Of a stretch of 64,000 bases of DNA, positions 37,101 through 49,333 are shown piece by piece. Under the pieces are notes generated by a model. That model worked only from the letters and a program-made list of their open reading frames with translations, did not search any database and was not told the DNA's origin. The stretch is taken from positions 21,018,758 through 21,082,757 of the forward strand of contig NC_085047.1 in the NCBI RefSeq assembly GCF_963662255.1, in the 5' to 3' direction. This DNA comes from Cinclus cinclus. Taxonomy: Eukaryota; Chordata; Aves; Passeriformes; Cinclidae. Each line of letters opens with the position of its first letter. Position 1 is the stretch's first letter. A program made the translations under genes and the position numbers.

Positions 37101-39186
37101 ACCGACATACCACAAATTATGAGAAGACTCAAATCTGTAGCATTTGGGAAGGAAGAGGGGAAAGAGGAGCAAACTGCTTCCTAGCATGACAGGATGAATA
37201 AATGAGTGCACTGAGGAGAATGGAGGGCTTGATGCTCAGATAGGTCAATCAGCTTTGATTGAAACACTTGGATGCACAGTCCAGTGAATTCTGAGTGTGT
37301 CTGTTCATATGTATTTCCAGCTCTGTCTGAGGTTACATCAGTTTAGTACAGCTGTCCAGTGGAAACTGTGCTGCACTGCAGCAATAAACAAATCCCCAGA
37401 GCTTTCCAGATACTTGGGCCAATTGTGCCAGTTCCAACCCAGACAGAAATATGCTGATTTTGTATGGAAGGGGGTGCATCAATTTTGTATATTAACAAAT
37501 CATAGCTCACACTTCACATGGCTGTAATGTTATTAATTTATCTAGGGTACTATGTTATTTCATTAAAGAAAAAATGCATTTTGTTTCTATTTATATAATG
37601 CTTGTTTGCTGGTACACTGAGTAGCTTTAAACAAAGAAGCAAATTATTCTCAGACCAAAAATAATGAACTAAGACATCTTTTTTGATGAATATGATCTTT
37701 TGTTGCCAAATACTTCACATTTGAAGTAATGGCTTAAATCTTGGCCGTACTTCCTAGGTAAGTCTTTTCTCATAACCTCTTCAGAAAGTATTTTCAATCA
37801 GTCCTTTTACCATATTAGAACTTCACATGTAGTTGTGAGACCAGGTATTTGATATTTGACCACAAAATTCAAGGACTCACTGTGGACTTCTCATTATGTA
37901 GGTACATTTGAATACAGGGATTTGGTTTGGCACCCCCTTCTATATTTGCTTAAATCAACTGTCTTGCTTGTTTTATTTGAAAGGTATTTTGCTACTTTTA
38001 TTTTTGTAGGCACAGGGAAAAGCAAAAAGAAAATTAAACACTGTCAGAAATAATGAGGGATGAAATTAAATGCTATCATGAGGAAAACAATGAAGATACT
38101 CTGTTTCAGGTTTTCTCTTTCACATTTTAACTGAAAATATCTGTTAGTTGGACAGTTTGGCTAATATCCGTGACCAGAAGCAGCTGAGTACTGCATGCAA
38201 TAAAATAATTAATGTAAATCTGATTTCCATGCAAAATAACCAGCAAAACTCATATTCCACTTTAGCTCTTAAAACAGGACTAATATGAAATTCAAAGGGT
38301 ACATAGGTTTGTGGGAACAGTTTAATAGCTGTCTATGTCCTTTAAAAACCCAGGGGACAAAATAATCAAAATCCTATTTAATTCCTTTCCCATTCATAAT
38401 TTTACCACCATATTACTTCGACTTTAGAGAGCCAGAGGATCAGACAAGCTGGAGTCTGCAAATGTAGGTAGCATCATCAGAGTAATCAAAATATAGGGCA
38501 ACACAAAAGTACTAACCTGAGAGATCATTTTATCAGGAAGCTCTCCTACAGATCTAAGAACTCCCGGACAAGACTGCACAGATCCCTTTTGCAGCTGCTG
38601 GCAATTAAAAAAGGTTACAGCATAACAATCTAAAACAATGTGTGTCTTCAATTTTTAACAAATCAAAAAGGAGGTGTTTATTTTTGTTTCACTTATTTTT
38701 GCTTTATCTATTTTCAAAAGAACAGTTTCAAAAACATACTTCCAAATATTTAGTGTGTTTCTTTTCCTATCTGAAAAGCTTTGTTTCAAAGTGTTTCAAA
38801 TGCAAAACGTCAGAAATAAGAGACTACTTCTTTTGACCAGAAAACCTTACCTATATTAGCATATATTTATGAAATGCTCCCTTTCACCATTTTTGTAAGC
38901 AAAGTTCTGAGCAAGACATTTTTCCAGTTGTTTCATTTTCATTTACTCCTTTCTGTAGATGCACACTATCAAAATGTCAATATTTAAGTCCAAAAACCAT
39001 TCAAGAATGCCAAGATGAAAGGATTCCACTCTATAACTTGACAAGTCACTTGCCTCTCCCAAACTTTTATTTAATGTGGCAAGTATTTGCTCTCTTGCAT
39101 CACACACAGAGTTTGAATAGGCACTTTGGGTCTGTAGAGCCAGAATGAGAAGTGGAAATCTGTCAGAGAAGTTGGAACCAAAGGAT
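34151..39186. other. Long AT-rich non-coding stretch
   Basis: No gene or repeat is firmly recognised. A minus-strand open frame at 36691-36894 has a protein-like look and is listed as a finding only. Confidence 0.45.
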
Positions 39187-39262
39187 AGAATCATAGAAAC
39201 ATTTACATTGGAAAAGACCCTTAGGATCATTGACTCAAACTGTTAACTAGTACTGCGATACC
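39187..39262 (-). mobile_element. Short CR1 3'-end relic
   Basis: AGAATCATAGAAACATTTAC, GGAAAAGACCCTTAGGATCA and GACTCAAACTGTTAAC match the pattern of a CR1 tail read on the minus strand. Only the terminal ~75 bases are recognisable. Confidence 0.6.
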
Positions 39263-42200
39263 TTTGGCAGATTTCAAAATCTCTGCTCCAAGAGAAAGCA
39301 TACAATGATGGAAAAATTTTGAAAGACAGCAAGAATTAGGTTCCTGTGTGTCACTTATGCATATAAAGAAACTGCTTCGTTCACACCATGCCCTGCTGTA
39401 CTTCTAATACTGCAATAAAACAGATAATGGCATAACTCTATCTTGTAACTGTAATCTCACAACAAATATGAAATGTAATTATACTCATTGTTACCACATG
39501 CTAATGGTGACAGGATGGACCTCTGCTAGAATATGGCTGGGAACAAGTCTGACATACCACTGAGCTCTTTCCATCTGATATTTCCTTCATACTGTATGTA
39601 CCTATCTAGATAGAAGAAAAATCTATAGCAGCTATACAAAAATCAGAATCTGGTTTTAACACATTATTATTAGCCCTAAGTGCTAAATCAACATCATTAA
39701 ATACAATTCCTTTTTTATCATGCAACAGATACCCTTTCAGTCTTTATTATTTTAAGAAACATTTTTTTGCTTTAAATTCTTGTGTTTGGTCTGTAGCCAG
39801 AGGAAATTATTTTAGGAAAGTGTAAGGCCACTTGGACAAGAGATCCCTGAGAAAGTGGACTTAAAAAAAAAATAATAAAAAAGAGGTGGTGTCACTTTGT
39901 CACTTGTCACTTCAGAAAAAAAGATTCTTTTCCCTTACTCTTGTCTTGCTTACAAGCATATCTTCAAAACCTGGGTTAGAAAACATAAAGATTATTTTTA
40001 TTATGCAAGAATGCACAGGATTTTCTCTCATAAGAAAAAGCACAACTTTTGGAGATGATCACCAAACAACCCAGACTATGACTTCTCCATCATGGAGCAT
40101 TTAGCACCTACCTACCATGTAACTCCTGTATATATAATTTGGAATTGGCATCACAGGTACTTTCACTCACGGAGGATTTATTATGCATAGGAACAGCCTA
40201 TATTAATATCCAGCTATCACGGCAACAGAAACTTCCCAGAGAAAGACTTCTTCCACATCCACTGCTATGTTACAATTCTATCACACAAGACAAAGAAATT
40301 CCACAATTTGTTCAATCCATTTCACAGAAAGGGGGCAGAAGGAATCACATGTCTGAAAAGTATTTTAATTTCCTCAGACTGGCCACACATGCCTTCTATC
40401 ACCTGTCTGGCCCTAGTACATGTAGCACAGAGTTTCAGCTACACTCAATGCAGTGTAATTCAAATTTACCTTGACTGTGCCAGATATCAGCTTTCAAGAA
40501 CCATCTAAAGATTTAAGTGCCACTCAGTCCTCTCCAGGTTTTTATAAACACTGTGCCTGGAATATATTCCTTTATGGGCTATTTTAGACCAACAAGGAAA
40601 AGAATGCAGAGTATTTATATTTCTTATCCAGAAGACACAGAGTGCCTAATTAGTCCTTCTGCAAGAAGAGTCAGCTTGATGCCTTTTACTTGGTGGCATG
40701 TCTGGCTTTCAGACATAAGGAAAAAGTAATCTTTTCCTTCTAACCATTTACAACAATTTGTTGTGTTGGGGCTAGGAAATTGTAGCTCAGTGTAGATAAA
40801 GGCATCAGACCTCAGAGGTTTAAATAGACAGGGAATCTCTGACATGGAAGGGATTTCAGCACAGGCAAGGAAGGATGAAGGATAGATATAGGCATATGAG
40901 CATCTTAATCTTTCTACTGTTTTTCTAGCACACGTGAAAAGGATAAAACAAATACCATTTCCAAGACCCCTGAGGTGGCTCCTAGTGGCAGGCCTACCTC
41001 CTCCCACAGTGAGGGGTCTCACAAGTGCCAAAGCGGTCAAGACAATACAGTTGGGAAAGGCTCCCCTGTTATCACCCAGCAAATGGGACACAAGGTTCTG
41101 TCCAGAGCAAGGCCCACTGAGAAGCCAGGGTACACTCAGAGAAGTGCAAAACACTATTTATTTTGTAATTGTGCCACAATATTACATCATCCGCCTTACT
41201 AACAATCTCATATTGCTCTCAAACATAATTTTCCTACATGCTCAGTACTGTAGTTCAGTGAACATCCATATCTAGGCATACCTGCACTGCAGCTGTGATA
41301 GAAACTCTGCAAATAACCCAAATGTACAGAAGTTCAAGTAATTTTCTAAGTACTCACTGCTTTAACTATATTTTCAGTGTAATTTTCACTATTGTAATGA
41401 TTCCATAAACACATTTTTAGGATTCTTATCAGGGCTTTTCATACACTAAGTGCTTGCATGTGTATATTTTTGTGTATGCTAGTTTTTATAACAAACTTAC
41501 CAGGGTACTACTCTTTCTGACTGCCTGATGGTCAGGAATGACTGTCCTACACTGAGTTATTTTTTTCTATGAGGCTTTTCAGTAACAAAAAAAATTATAT
41601 CCAGGTGAATTAACTGACTCAGTATTTGTCTTTTTCAGCTTCCCCCCTACCTTAATCAGGCCTCTACACACATCACTGTGCAAAAGTATAAACTCCAGGT
41701 GTAAGTCAGAGTACATGCTCAGGTCACTTCACAAGCCTGCAGTTATGGATGTGATCAGGTATCCTGCACTTTGGCCCACAGACCAGGATATTTCACCCAG
41801 AGAGCAGTGGATATTGGGTGAGGCCCACAGATTATTATCTGGATAAAATGACAGCAAAGAAGTTATAGTAGTGGCCCATAAAATCATGACTATTGCAGGG
41901 AAATTATGATAGTTCATTGTCTCTTTCACAAAATAATTATAGGGCCAAATTGTTGCTCAAACTCAAATTCTTTGGGTGGCTCTTGCAGCAATAAGAAAAG
42001 TTAAAAGCATTTGGGAAAACCATAATCTGTTCCAGAAATACATGCACAATGTGCTAGAAGCTCTCTGAGAAAACTGATAAGGTTCTGCCCAGTTACAACA
42101 TGGAAAAGGTTCCTTACAGCTTTTCTTTCACTTAAGGGAGTGAGACTCCACGCCAACAGGGGATATTACAGTATTAGACTCAATTCCTTAACAGGTGCAA

Positions 42201-42909
42201 ACAGAACTTGACTTCTGAGAAAGAGCTTTAAAATGGCTAATCAAGTAGGGAGACTGGGCACATAATGGAAAACTATATGAGGAAGCTAGGACCACAAGCT
42301 ACAAGAAGACAGTTTTATTGCAATAGCTTTATTTGAGATCAGTTACAAACAAGAATGGCAAAATGCATCTCATTGTCTCATTGTCTAACTTACATCTTGG
42401 AAGTTGGACAAAAATAGTCAGATTTTAAAAAAAAGCCAGCAAGCCCCTCTCCCAATCTCAGATGTTCTGCTCATTGACAGCCTGAGCAGGTAGTCCAGTA
42501 CTGTAGCCCTTCACAGCAGTTACAGCCCCATTGTACACCTGGGCATGTACAATAAGATCTGGCCCATGTCTCCATAATTCTTTACAGAGATTTTTTTTTC
42601 TCCTCTTTTCCCTCATTCAGCCACTATTTCAGACATTTTAGGAAGTTGTTTCAGATTTTACTCCACAGAGTGCAATGGCAAATGCAACATTCTGCCTCTG
42701 TTCTCAGGTACCACAAGGTACCTTGTGTGATGTGTGCAAGAGAGAAAATGACAGCAAAAAAAAATAAATGGTGGGGAAGGAGACAAGGAGAGAGGAAGTT
42801 AGACAAGAAAGGAAAAAACCCCTCCAAATAAACAGATGGACAGACCATTGGAACTACCAGTCTTTTGCCTAATATATATTTAGTTCTCTCTTAACTACAG
42901 ATTCTAGAC
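39263..42909. other. AT-rich non-coding stretch
   Basis: No coding exon or repeat is recognised. The minus-strand open frame 40624-41154 (176 codons) has no motif I know and is not called as a gene. Confidence 0.45.
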
Positions 42910-43438
42910 TGTCCTAGTTTACAATACAAGATATATATTCTATTACCATCTGAGAAGAGTGATCATCCTTAAATCTGTGGGAAGTATCTTCTGTTAATGG
43001 GCCATTGAGTCCTACTGTATAACTGATAAGATTACATCATCCCATTGGGAGATGCTCCAGCCAGGAGGACAAGCCAAGCCTTTCCTACCTAGATAAAAAC
43101 TGAGGTTTAGAACGCCAAAAGCAGCCTTTTCCCACTGGATTCCAGAGGAAGAACCAGGCTTTTTCCACGTCATCGCTGGACCCTTCGGAGGAAAACTGCA
43201 CCTTCTACAATACCACTGCTTCAACTGAACCACATCTGTAACCCAGGAGGACTGCAGCCACCATTTAACTGGACTGCACCAAACACCCTGACTGACAGGG
43301 TATCAGGATGTATTCTGACTCTGTCAGTGGTTTTATTTTATATTACTGCATGTATTTTATTTTTCCTTTTTCTTTTCCCTATTAAAAATTGTATTACTGA
43401 CTTGAAGTCTCACCGGTTTTGCTTTTCAAACCAGTACA
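42910..43438 (+). mobile_element. Solo LTR of a related family
   Basis: About 529 bp beginning TGTCCTAGTTTAC and ending TTTTCAAACCAGTACA. Flanking bases TAGAC (42905-42909) and CAGAC (43439-43443) fit a 5-bp duplication with one change. Its U3-like part matches the solo LTR at 28157-28801, but its last ~60 bases (GACTTGAAGTCTCACC…) are different. No internal sequence follows. Confidence 0.8.
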
Positions 43439-43443
43439 CAGAC

Positions 43444-43972
43444 TTAGCATCGCTTCAAGGTCTATATGATGGTTTATTCCTCATCTTCCTCTGGATTTTA
43501 TATGCAGATTTATTTCTAGGAGGAATCATTAAGGAAAAAGCTGCCCTTCTTTGAAACTATCCAAAACTGTGATCTGCAATTACAGTCTCCATCATATGGG
43601 CCATAAGAATCTAGATTCGTATTTTGCTCATTGGTGGCCCTAAAGAGCCAACAGGACGTTCTCTCTTTGGTCTCCTTTCTTCCCTTTGCAGAGGCACATT
43701 CTGGGTGCTGTGGAACAGGTACACTCTCCCAGACCCTGAGATGTGACCTCCTCTGTATGGCCTGCACGTTTTTCTCACGCCATAGTGATACTTCTGAGCC
43801 CCTGCAGCAAAGATCAACTCCCCTGCAACTCCCCTGCAACACATGTGCAACCCAAATCTCTCTTCTCAATGAGTCTTTATTGCTTATTTAACTGTATTTA
43901 CACTAATTTTAATTTACTAACCATTTTCCTGTGAGTATATATCACCTCTCCCTAATAAAAGGTTAAAGCATC
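43444..43972. other. Spacer between two solo LTRs
   Basis: Non-coding DNA of about 530 bp. Open frames on both strands here look random. Confidence 0.5.
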
Positions 43973-43977
43973 AGTTT

Positions 43978-44678
43978 TGTCCTGGTTTGAAAGACAGGTG
44001 TTTGCTAAGGAAAGCAGAAGCTTCCCTTTGGACCGAAAAAAAAAGTGATTCTTCCGATTATTATAATTTTGGAATTAAGAGAGCTCTCAGGCAAAGATAT
44101 GGGGGTAGGAATAACAGTTCTTTACAGAATACCTAACAGTATACCTAACACGACAAACAAGAACAACAACATCTATGAAATTACCCACAAACAGAACAGT
44201 AACTCAGTCCCAGTGTTTTTTGGCTGCAGGCACCTTTTCCCTGAGCTGCAGTTCCTGGTGCTGGGGGCGGGCAGGTCCCACAGAGCTGCAGGAGGGCTGG
44301 GGGTGATGGCAGCACTGTTCCAGGGGGAGAGAGAGATGGAGAGAGCCCTCCGCTCACGGTGTCGGTCCCGGTGCTCAGCACAGTGCTGGATGGTGGTAAT
44401 TCACAGCGAGAAGACAGCCGGGCAGGGTCCGATAGTGGTTTCCCGATGCTGGGATGGGGCAGAGAGGCAGGAGATGGCGTTCGTCCTTCTCGTCCGAACT
44501 CCGCGGGGGAAATGGGGCCAAGGCCGAGCCTTCCGCTTCCTCTTCTGGCTGTTTGAATCTCGCGGGGTTTCCCTCTTCTCTCTCCTCCCCCTTATCACCA
44601 GGGCCCAGTCAACAGGTATCTTAGCATGACAATGGGGAAAATTCCACAGAGGGAAAAGGGAGAGAACCAACCCCAACA
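43978..44678 (-). mobile_element. Solo LTR of the E1 subfamily
   Basis: About 701 bp in the same orientation as E1, bounded by exact AGTTT duplications (43973-43977 and 44679-44683). It follows E1's LTR closely, including the GATTCTTCCGATTATTATAA segment, and lacks the CCTTCCTTCC insertion of E2/E3. An imperfect duplication (TACCTAACA twice) lies near 44128-44148. It marks a former provirus lost by LTR-LTR recombination. Confidence 0.93.
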
Positions 44679-44683
44679 AGTTT

Positions 44684-47600
44684 TAAGTGAATAAAAAATT
44701 GAACTGCAGATACAACTGAAAGTTCAAATATACTTACAAATACAATAAGTTTGAGCAGGGGATAACATGGATTCTCCAAAGAAATGTCTACATTTATAGC
44801 ATAAACAAAACTGCAACAAATTTTAATTTTTATAAAACATTTCCCTTGACAATGTTTGATCGGCAACAGACAAACCACAAGACAGTTCAATTAAACAAAA
44901 AAATGTCTAATTTATATTGTTCTACTAAGAGATCTCCACAAGCAGTCACACACATGCACACAGTAACTCTGAACTGCAGCAGTTTATTGTTTACTTTATT
45001 CTACAAATTAAGAGAGTATTGGATCATGATCCAGATACAAATACAGGGTTCTGTAAAAATTTTTTAGAATTGTTTACAATCTTCTGATACTGCCCATGAT
45101 TCCCCATTTTACACCTCTATGCCTCACCATTATAACATAATGTGAAAAGCCTGGTTTTGCAGTACCCCACTCACCTACTGGAAGTCTTCACATTATCTAA
45201 AACCCAGGACTTGCATACAAAGTCTGCTTTCTTCTCTTGCTAAAAGCAGAAATGTGCCATCACTAGAATCAAACTTATTATCTAGAAAGCTAACAAGTTT
45301 CTCTCCTAACATCTATTTTCTTAACTTCTAGGATAGTAATCTGATTTTTTGGAGGGGCAAAATTGCTTCAGGAAGAAAAGGGAAACTGAAAGGTAGGGGG
45401 AAAATACAATTTAGAAATTTGTTTTCTTCTTAGTATCATGGGATTTATATTATTTCTGTGATACTGAAAGATAATGTGAAGTGAGACAGTGTTTCTGTAA
45501 TATCGTAAAATATAATTTGGAAAAGACCTTTGGCATATATTTTCTTTTTCCAAGAAACACTACTCTTTATTACTAGCTCTACCAACAAAGGGCATAAACT
45601 GGAGACATGGGGCAACTGGAAGCATACAGAAACATACAAAATAGATGGACATGGGAGACAACAGAAAACAACCACACTTTTTAAATTGATATTTAATGTT
45701 AGAGGAAGTAATGTGAAACATGAGGATTGAATACATGGGAAAACCTGGAAATATTAATGTTGAATGATTTAGAAGGAAATATAAATAATGAGTGTGGCTG
45801 GACAGTTCATAGGAATAACTTAGGCCCTTTTAATTCAGAACTGATCCCTGAGCAGATCTGCGTTCAAAATTATTTAAGTAACTTTTTAATGTGAGTATAT
45901 TCCACTTTATAGACCGCACAGAGAATTTTCATGATCACATAAACTGCATACTACTCAAAGCATGAAATGTCATTTAGAGTGTTTTGATACTGATTCTCAC
46001 ACTGGATAAGTCCCAGTGCAACACACAAGTCTCTGTAGTTGACTGTACAGATGTTCCAACACAAACAGACTAGTTGAGATCCTTCTGCAAACAAATAATT
46101 TATATGACAGCAAACTCTGCTTTTTGTTAATCCAAGGTCTGACCTTTTATTCATTTGCCTCTTCCTCTTTGTAATGTGCTTTTGCATACTTCTAAATGGT
46201 ATTAGTGTCCCTCCTAAACTTTCTCTTTCAACCAAACCACCCAATCTCTCTTACATTTCTCATAGATAAGAAGTCACAGACCACTGTGATCGTTCTCCCT
46301 GCTGTATTCTGAATCCTCTGCTGCTGTAGAATCATATCTTTAGAAGCTGGGTACCTGAAGTGGGCCTTGTCAGCTCTGTGGAGAGTATGAATAGTTTCTT
46401 ATGTAGAGAGACACCTTTTTGCAGAAACAGTCATGTTTTAATAGTACTGTGTGTTATGTGAAGAAACATGCAAACAGAGAGATGGTGGCACCCCAAATAT
46501 TCAGATGGTAAAAGCCAGAACTGGTCTTTTTCAGTTTAAATAAACTAATTTTCTGTCTCTGGATATCCATAATCTATGTTTTTATTTTGTTCAACCTGTA
46601 TTGTTAAGCCAATTGAATGACAATTCAGTTGAATGAATAATCAATCAACAGGAACACACTGAACCCATTTCACTGTTGCACATGTATCAGTGCATGCCAG
46701 TTTCATTGGAAGTTGTTGAGCAAAAATTCAAATACTCCACCTAAAGAATATCCAGGTGTTTAATAGTCAGGGAGCTAAATTAAGAGCTATAAGCCACCTC
46801 CCTAATGACTCACTATTAAGTTTTTTTACATCAACCCAGTATAGCACAGCTACATATGTATATGTATACATAAAAACCCCCACATGCCCCAGTGCTAAAC
46901 CACATAATTACATGAAAACAACACTCAAAACCTATGGTCGTTCTTATTAAAATGCGACAGATTCTTTCCTCATATATAGTATCATTTATTCTCAATTGTC
47001 TTAGGAATGTGGAAAATATTATGACATGAAACGTAATTTGGGAGCATTAAGAAAGTTAAATGTTTATATTCAGTAAACGCCCTTGATCTTTCTTCTATAG
47101 CCAGTGTGCACAGTACACATGTTTTATAACAGATTTAAATATAACTGCATTGCTATTTTGCTTACTAGCCTATCTACAGACTGACTGGTTCCCAACTCTC
47201 ATTTTTAAGTAAATAAATTAATACATATGCTGGAAGTTCCTTCACCAGACAGTCACACTTGGAATACACTGTTCCCTTTCCTAAAGATCCTAAATTCAGT
47301 TAAATAAGGGGGAAAAATCTCTTGAGGATCATCCTATTTCCCTCTTCTCTTAAGTCTGGAAAAAAATATGTTCAATGAAAATGAGCTCAGATTTGTACAT
47401 GAGGACTTCTTTTGTGATTGACAATGAGTATTATATAGGTATGTTAATGTTAGGAAATTTTGGCAGAATTCCCACAGAACCTAAATGTTAAATTCTTCCT
47501 GAAACAAATTTACTTGAGTGAATATATTGGAACTGCACAGTGCCTTTCCAAAATTTGCCCTTTCAGTAGTCTGTAGGATTTTTATTTTTTTTTAAATGTA

Positions 47601-48446
47601 GGAAATCCATACATTTGTTAGCAAAGTTTACCAAAATTTCAGCAACTTCAGCAGTAGGACTATGACCATTGTAGGGATCTTATTTACAAACATAACCCCC
47701 AACAAACCAACAAAAAACAGCAAAAAGTGCTGTCTAATAAGAAAATAAATCAGTAAAATGTTTCTGAAGTATTGCCTTATTTGAATCCTCACGTTGTAAT
47801 TTTGAAAAGTTGTGAAATCTTAAAAAAGTTACAAAAATATAACAGGATCAGCAAATTTCTGGAGTGTTATCTGACATTGACTCTGTCTTGTCTCTCTCTG
47901 TGGATTATTCCATAGTCAGAAGCTTTGATCAAGTCTACCTCTTCACTAGTTCTCAAGAACTTCACCCTGAAATTTGCTGTTCCAGAATCATAAAGTTGGC
48001 CTACAGAGCCACAGCTTGGAAAGGCCTGATGGAAACTGATCTTCCTGAGCTGAACACCATGAAAAAATAAATGGAATTACTTTTTGTTGTTACCACACTG
48101 TGGCATTTGCTATTACTGTACTACTTCACCAAATGCAGTATAGAGGGAAGAAAAAAATAAAAGGTTTCCTGCTGGGCAGAGGAAGTGAGTTTGAGGGTAA
48201 GAATCAGAGTAAAGTATAGGAAAAAAAAATTTTAAGAAACTTTAAAACAATTTTAAGTAAATGGTGACAAACCTAGACTCCATGAAAAAAAGAGTGCATT
48301 ACATAGCCTTCAAGATGCCTGCAACTTCATACCAGTTTGATTTCTTTTGCTTACCATAATTAAAGAAACACTAAAAACTTTCATTTGCTTCAGACAACAT
48401 GACTGTGATTTCAAAATACATCCAAGTACACCCTCAGTCAGTTCAA
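44684..48446. other. AT-rich non-coding stretch
   Basis: No gene or repeat family is recognised. A/C-rich low complexity occurs near 47690-47730. Confidence 0.45.
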
Positions 48447-49333
48447 AGACTGATCTGATGAGATGAGTGTTGATCTGATGGAGGATAAGAAGGCTTGGCA
48501 GAGGGACTTGGACAGGCTGGATTGATGGGCTGAGGCCAATTGTATGGGGTTCAAAAAGGTGAAGTGACAGGTCCTGAACTTGGGTCAGAACAACCCCAGG
48601 CAGTATCACAGGCCTGGGGAAGAGTGGCTGGAAAGCTGCCTGAGAGAAAAGCACCCAGGAATGTTGCTTGACAGCAGCTGAACATGAGCCAGCTGTATGC
48701 CCAGGTAGCCAAGAAGGGTAATGACATCCTGGCCTGTATCAGCAGTAGTGTGGCCAGCAGGACCAGGGCAGTGATTGTCCCTCTGTACTTGGCACTGGTG
48801 AGGCTGCCTTCAGTCTCCTGTGTCCAGTTCTGGGTCCCTAAATTCAGGAAGGACATTATGGTACCAGAGCCTATCCAGAGAAAGGCAATGAAGCTGAGGA
48901 AGGTCTGGAGCACAAGTCCTGTGAGGAGTGGCTGAAGGAGCTGGGATCTTTAGCCTGGAGAAAAGGAGGCTCAAGGGGGTCCTTATCACCCTCTACAACT
49001 GCCTGAAAGGAGCCTGTAGTGAGGTAGGGGTTGGTTTCTACCCTCAGACAACTAGTGATAGGATAAAAGGAAATGGCCTTAAATTGTGTCTTAAATGTGT
49101 TTTGATTGGTTATTAGGAAAAAAAATTGTAACAGAAAGGATTGTAAAGCCCTGGAACAGGCTGCTCAGGAAAGAGACTCAGTAGCCACCCATGGAGGTAT
49201 TTAAAATGTGGTATTTATGTAAATGTGGTACCTGGGCACATGATTTAGTGGTGGGCTTGGCAGTGCTGGGGCAACGGTTGGACTTGATGATCTTAGAGGT
49301 CTTTTCAAACTGAAGCCATTCTGTGATTCTGTG
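48447..49333 (+). mobile_element. CR1 LINE, 3' part
   Basis: It is colinear with the CR1 at 0.8-2.0 kb: TTGATCTGATGGAGGATAAG, GCAGAGGGACTTGGACAGGC, GGGTCAGAACAACCCCAGG, AATGAAGCTGAGGAAGGTCT, and the tail GGACTTGATGATCTTAGAGG to CTGTGATTCTGTG. It is truncated before the RT core. The last part is interrupted by small indels and A-runs, so it does not code. Confidence 0.9.

Noticed and set aside
40624..41154. 176-codon minus-strand frame
   Set aside because: No domain, no codon pattern, no splice or promoter context; likely chance.
47983..48050. AGAATCATAAAGTTGG resembling a CR1 tail
   Set aside because: The match is too short and the following bases do not continue as CR1.
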